Source of the DNA: PNAI01 sp964575715
Lineage (GTDB): Bacteria; Pseudomonadota; Alphaproteobacteria; Rhizobiales; Xanthobacteraceae
DNA: 10,012 nucleotides
Reading direction: 5' to 3'
Assembly (NCBI GenBank): GCA_964575715.1
Contig: CAZNSG010000257.1
Location: 1-10,012 of the forward strand
The notes beneath the pieces are model-generated. The model saw only the letters and a program-made list of their open reading frames with translations, did not search any database and was not told the origin of the DNA. Made by a program: the position numbers and the translations under genes. Shown here in pieces: positions 9,633-10,012 of this stretch. Position 1 is the first letter of the stretch. Each line of letters opens with the position of its first letter.

Positions 9633-10012
9633 GGCGGGCTGTTGGCGCTGCGCTGGAAGGACGTCGATTTCGATGCCGCGCAGGTTCGCGTCGAGCAATC
9701 CCTTGAGCAGACGCGCGGCGTATTGCGCTTCAAGCCACCCAAGACCAAGCACGGGCGGCGGACAATCATCATTCCGCCCTGGATGGTCGCCGAGCTGCGG
9801 GCACATCGGACCAGGCAGCAGGAACGCCGCCTCAGCCTTGGCATGGGACGGGCAGCGGATGATTCGCTGGTGTTCGCGCGCTGGGACGGCTCCACCCGGT
9901 CACCCCACTGGCTCACGCAAAAATTTGCAATGGCAATGGCCAGCCTCAAGATCGAGGGCATGACCCTCCACTCATTGCGCCACACCCACGCCAGTCAGTG
10001 GATCGCCGCGGG
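9633..10012 (+). pseudogene. 5'-truncated tyrosine recombinase (phage-type integrase), cut by window end
   Basis: From 9633 the frame reads GGLLALRWKDVDFDAAQVRV and continues to the right edge without a stop: catalytic-domain strands, the PPKTKHGRRTIIIPP turn carrying the usual active-site Lys, and the HSLRHTHAS box (His codon at 9969) with the HxxR catalytic pair. The nucleophile Tyr would lie beyond the window. The N-terminal arm and core-binding domains, and the box I Arg normally found just before LLALRW, are absent in frame. Upstream the same frame stays open into the ligase gene but has no integrase-like residues, no ribosome site and only weak start choices (ATG at 9510 or 9519). The space after the ligase stop (9466-9632) is far too short for the missing roughly 170 residues. 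I read it as a remnant of a mobile element. A 6-bp dyad CGGCGA-GGT-TCGCCG lies just upstream (9609-9623). Confidence 0.78.

Noticed and set aside
9491..9985. Minus-strand open frame (164 codons) opposite the integrase fragment
   Set aside because: The plus strand here carries the recombinase HxxR box and Lys turn; the antisense product has no recognisable features.

Overview
The window looks like chromosomal DNA of an alphaproteobacterium, most likely a Rhizobiales member near Bradyrhizobium/Rhodopseudomonas. This rests on the fairly high GC content, tightly overlapping genes, the style of the proteins and the HAAT (Liv-type) ABC transporter. No species-level marker is present, so this is inference.

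Left part, minus strand (4992 down to 366): a complete five-gene Liv-type importer operon in the order livK (binding protein, with a Tat-like signal), livH, livM, livG, livF. The last four genes overlap at every junction (ATGA, ATGA, TGATG). Only the livK-livH junction has a gap, and it holds a strong GC-rich hairpin. Beyond livF, positions 1-365 hold no intact gene, but they contain a decayed fragment of a feruloyl-CoA synthase-like gene on the same strand as the operon.

Centre (4993-5370): a divergent control region. It has a perfect TATAAT box facing right, a reasonable sigma-70-like promoter facing left, and between them a 19-bp inverted repeat (TTGTTG-N7-CAACAA) placed so that one regulator could control both directions.

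Right part, plus strand: a bifunctional enoyl-CoA hydratase/3-hydroxyacyl-CoA dehydrogenase (5371-7494), then a feruloyl-CoA synthase-type adenylate-forming ligase (7597-9465). After a short spacer the window ends in a 5'-truncated tyrosine recombinase (phage-type integrase) that runs off the edge.

Read together: the importer probably brings in an aromatic or other carboxylic acid, possibly a phenylpropanoid such as ferulate or p-coumarate. The ligase would activate it to a CoA thioester, and the bifunctional enzyme would hydrate and oxidise the side chain in a beta-oxidation-like route. A thiolase would be needed next and is not in the window. The families are clear from sequence; the shared substrate is inferred from gene context. 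The broken ligase copy at one end and the integrase remnant at the other suggest past rearrangement around this catabolic module.
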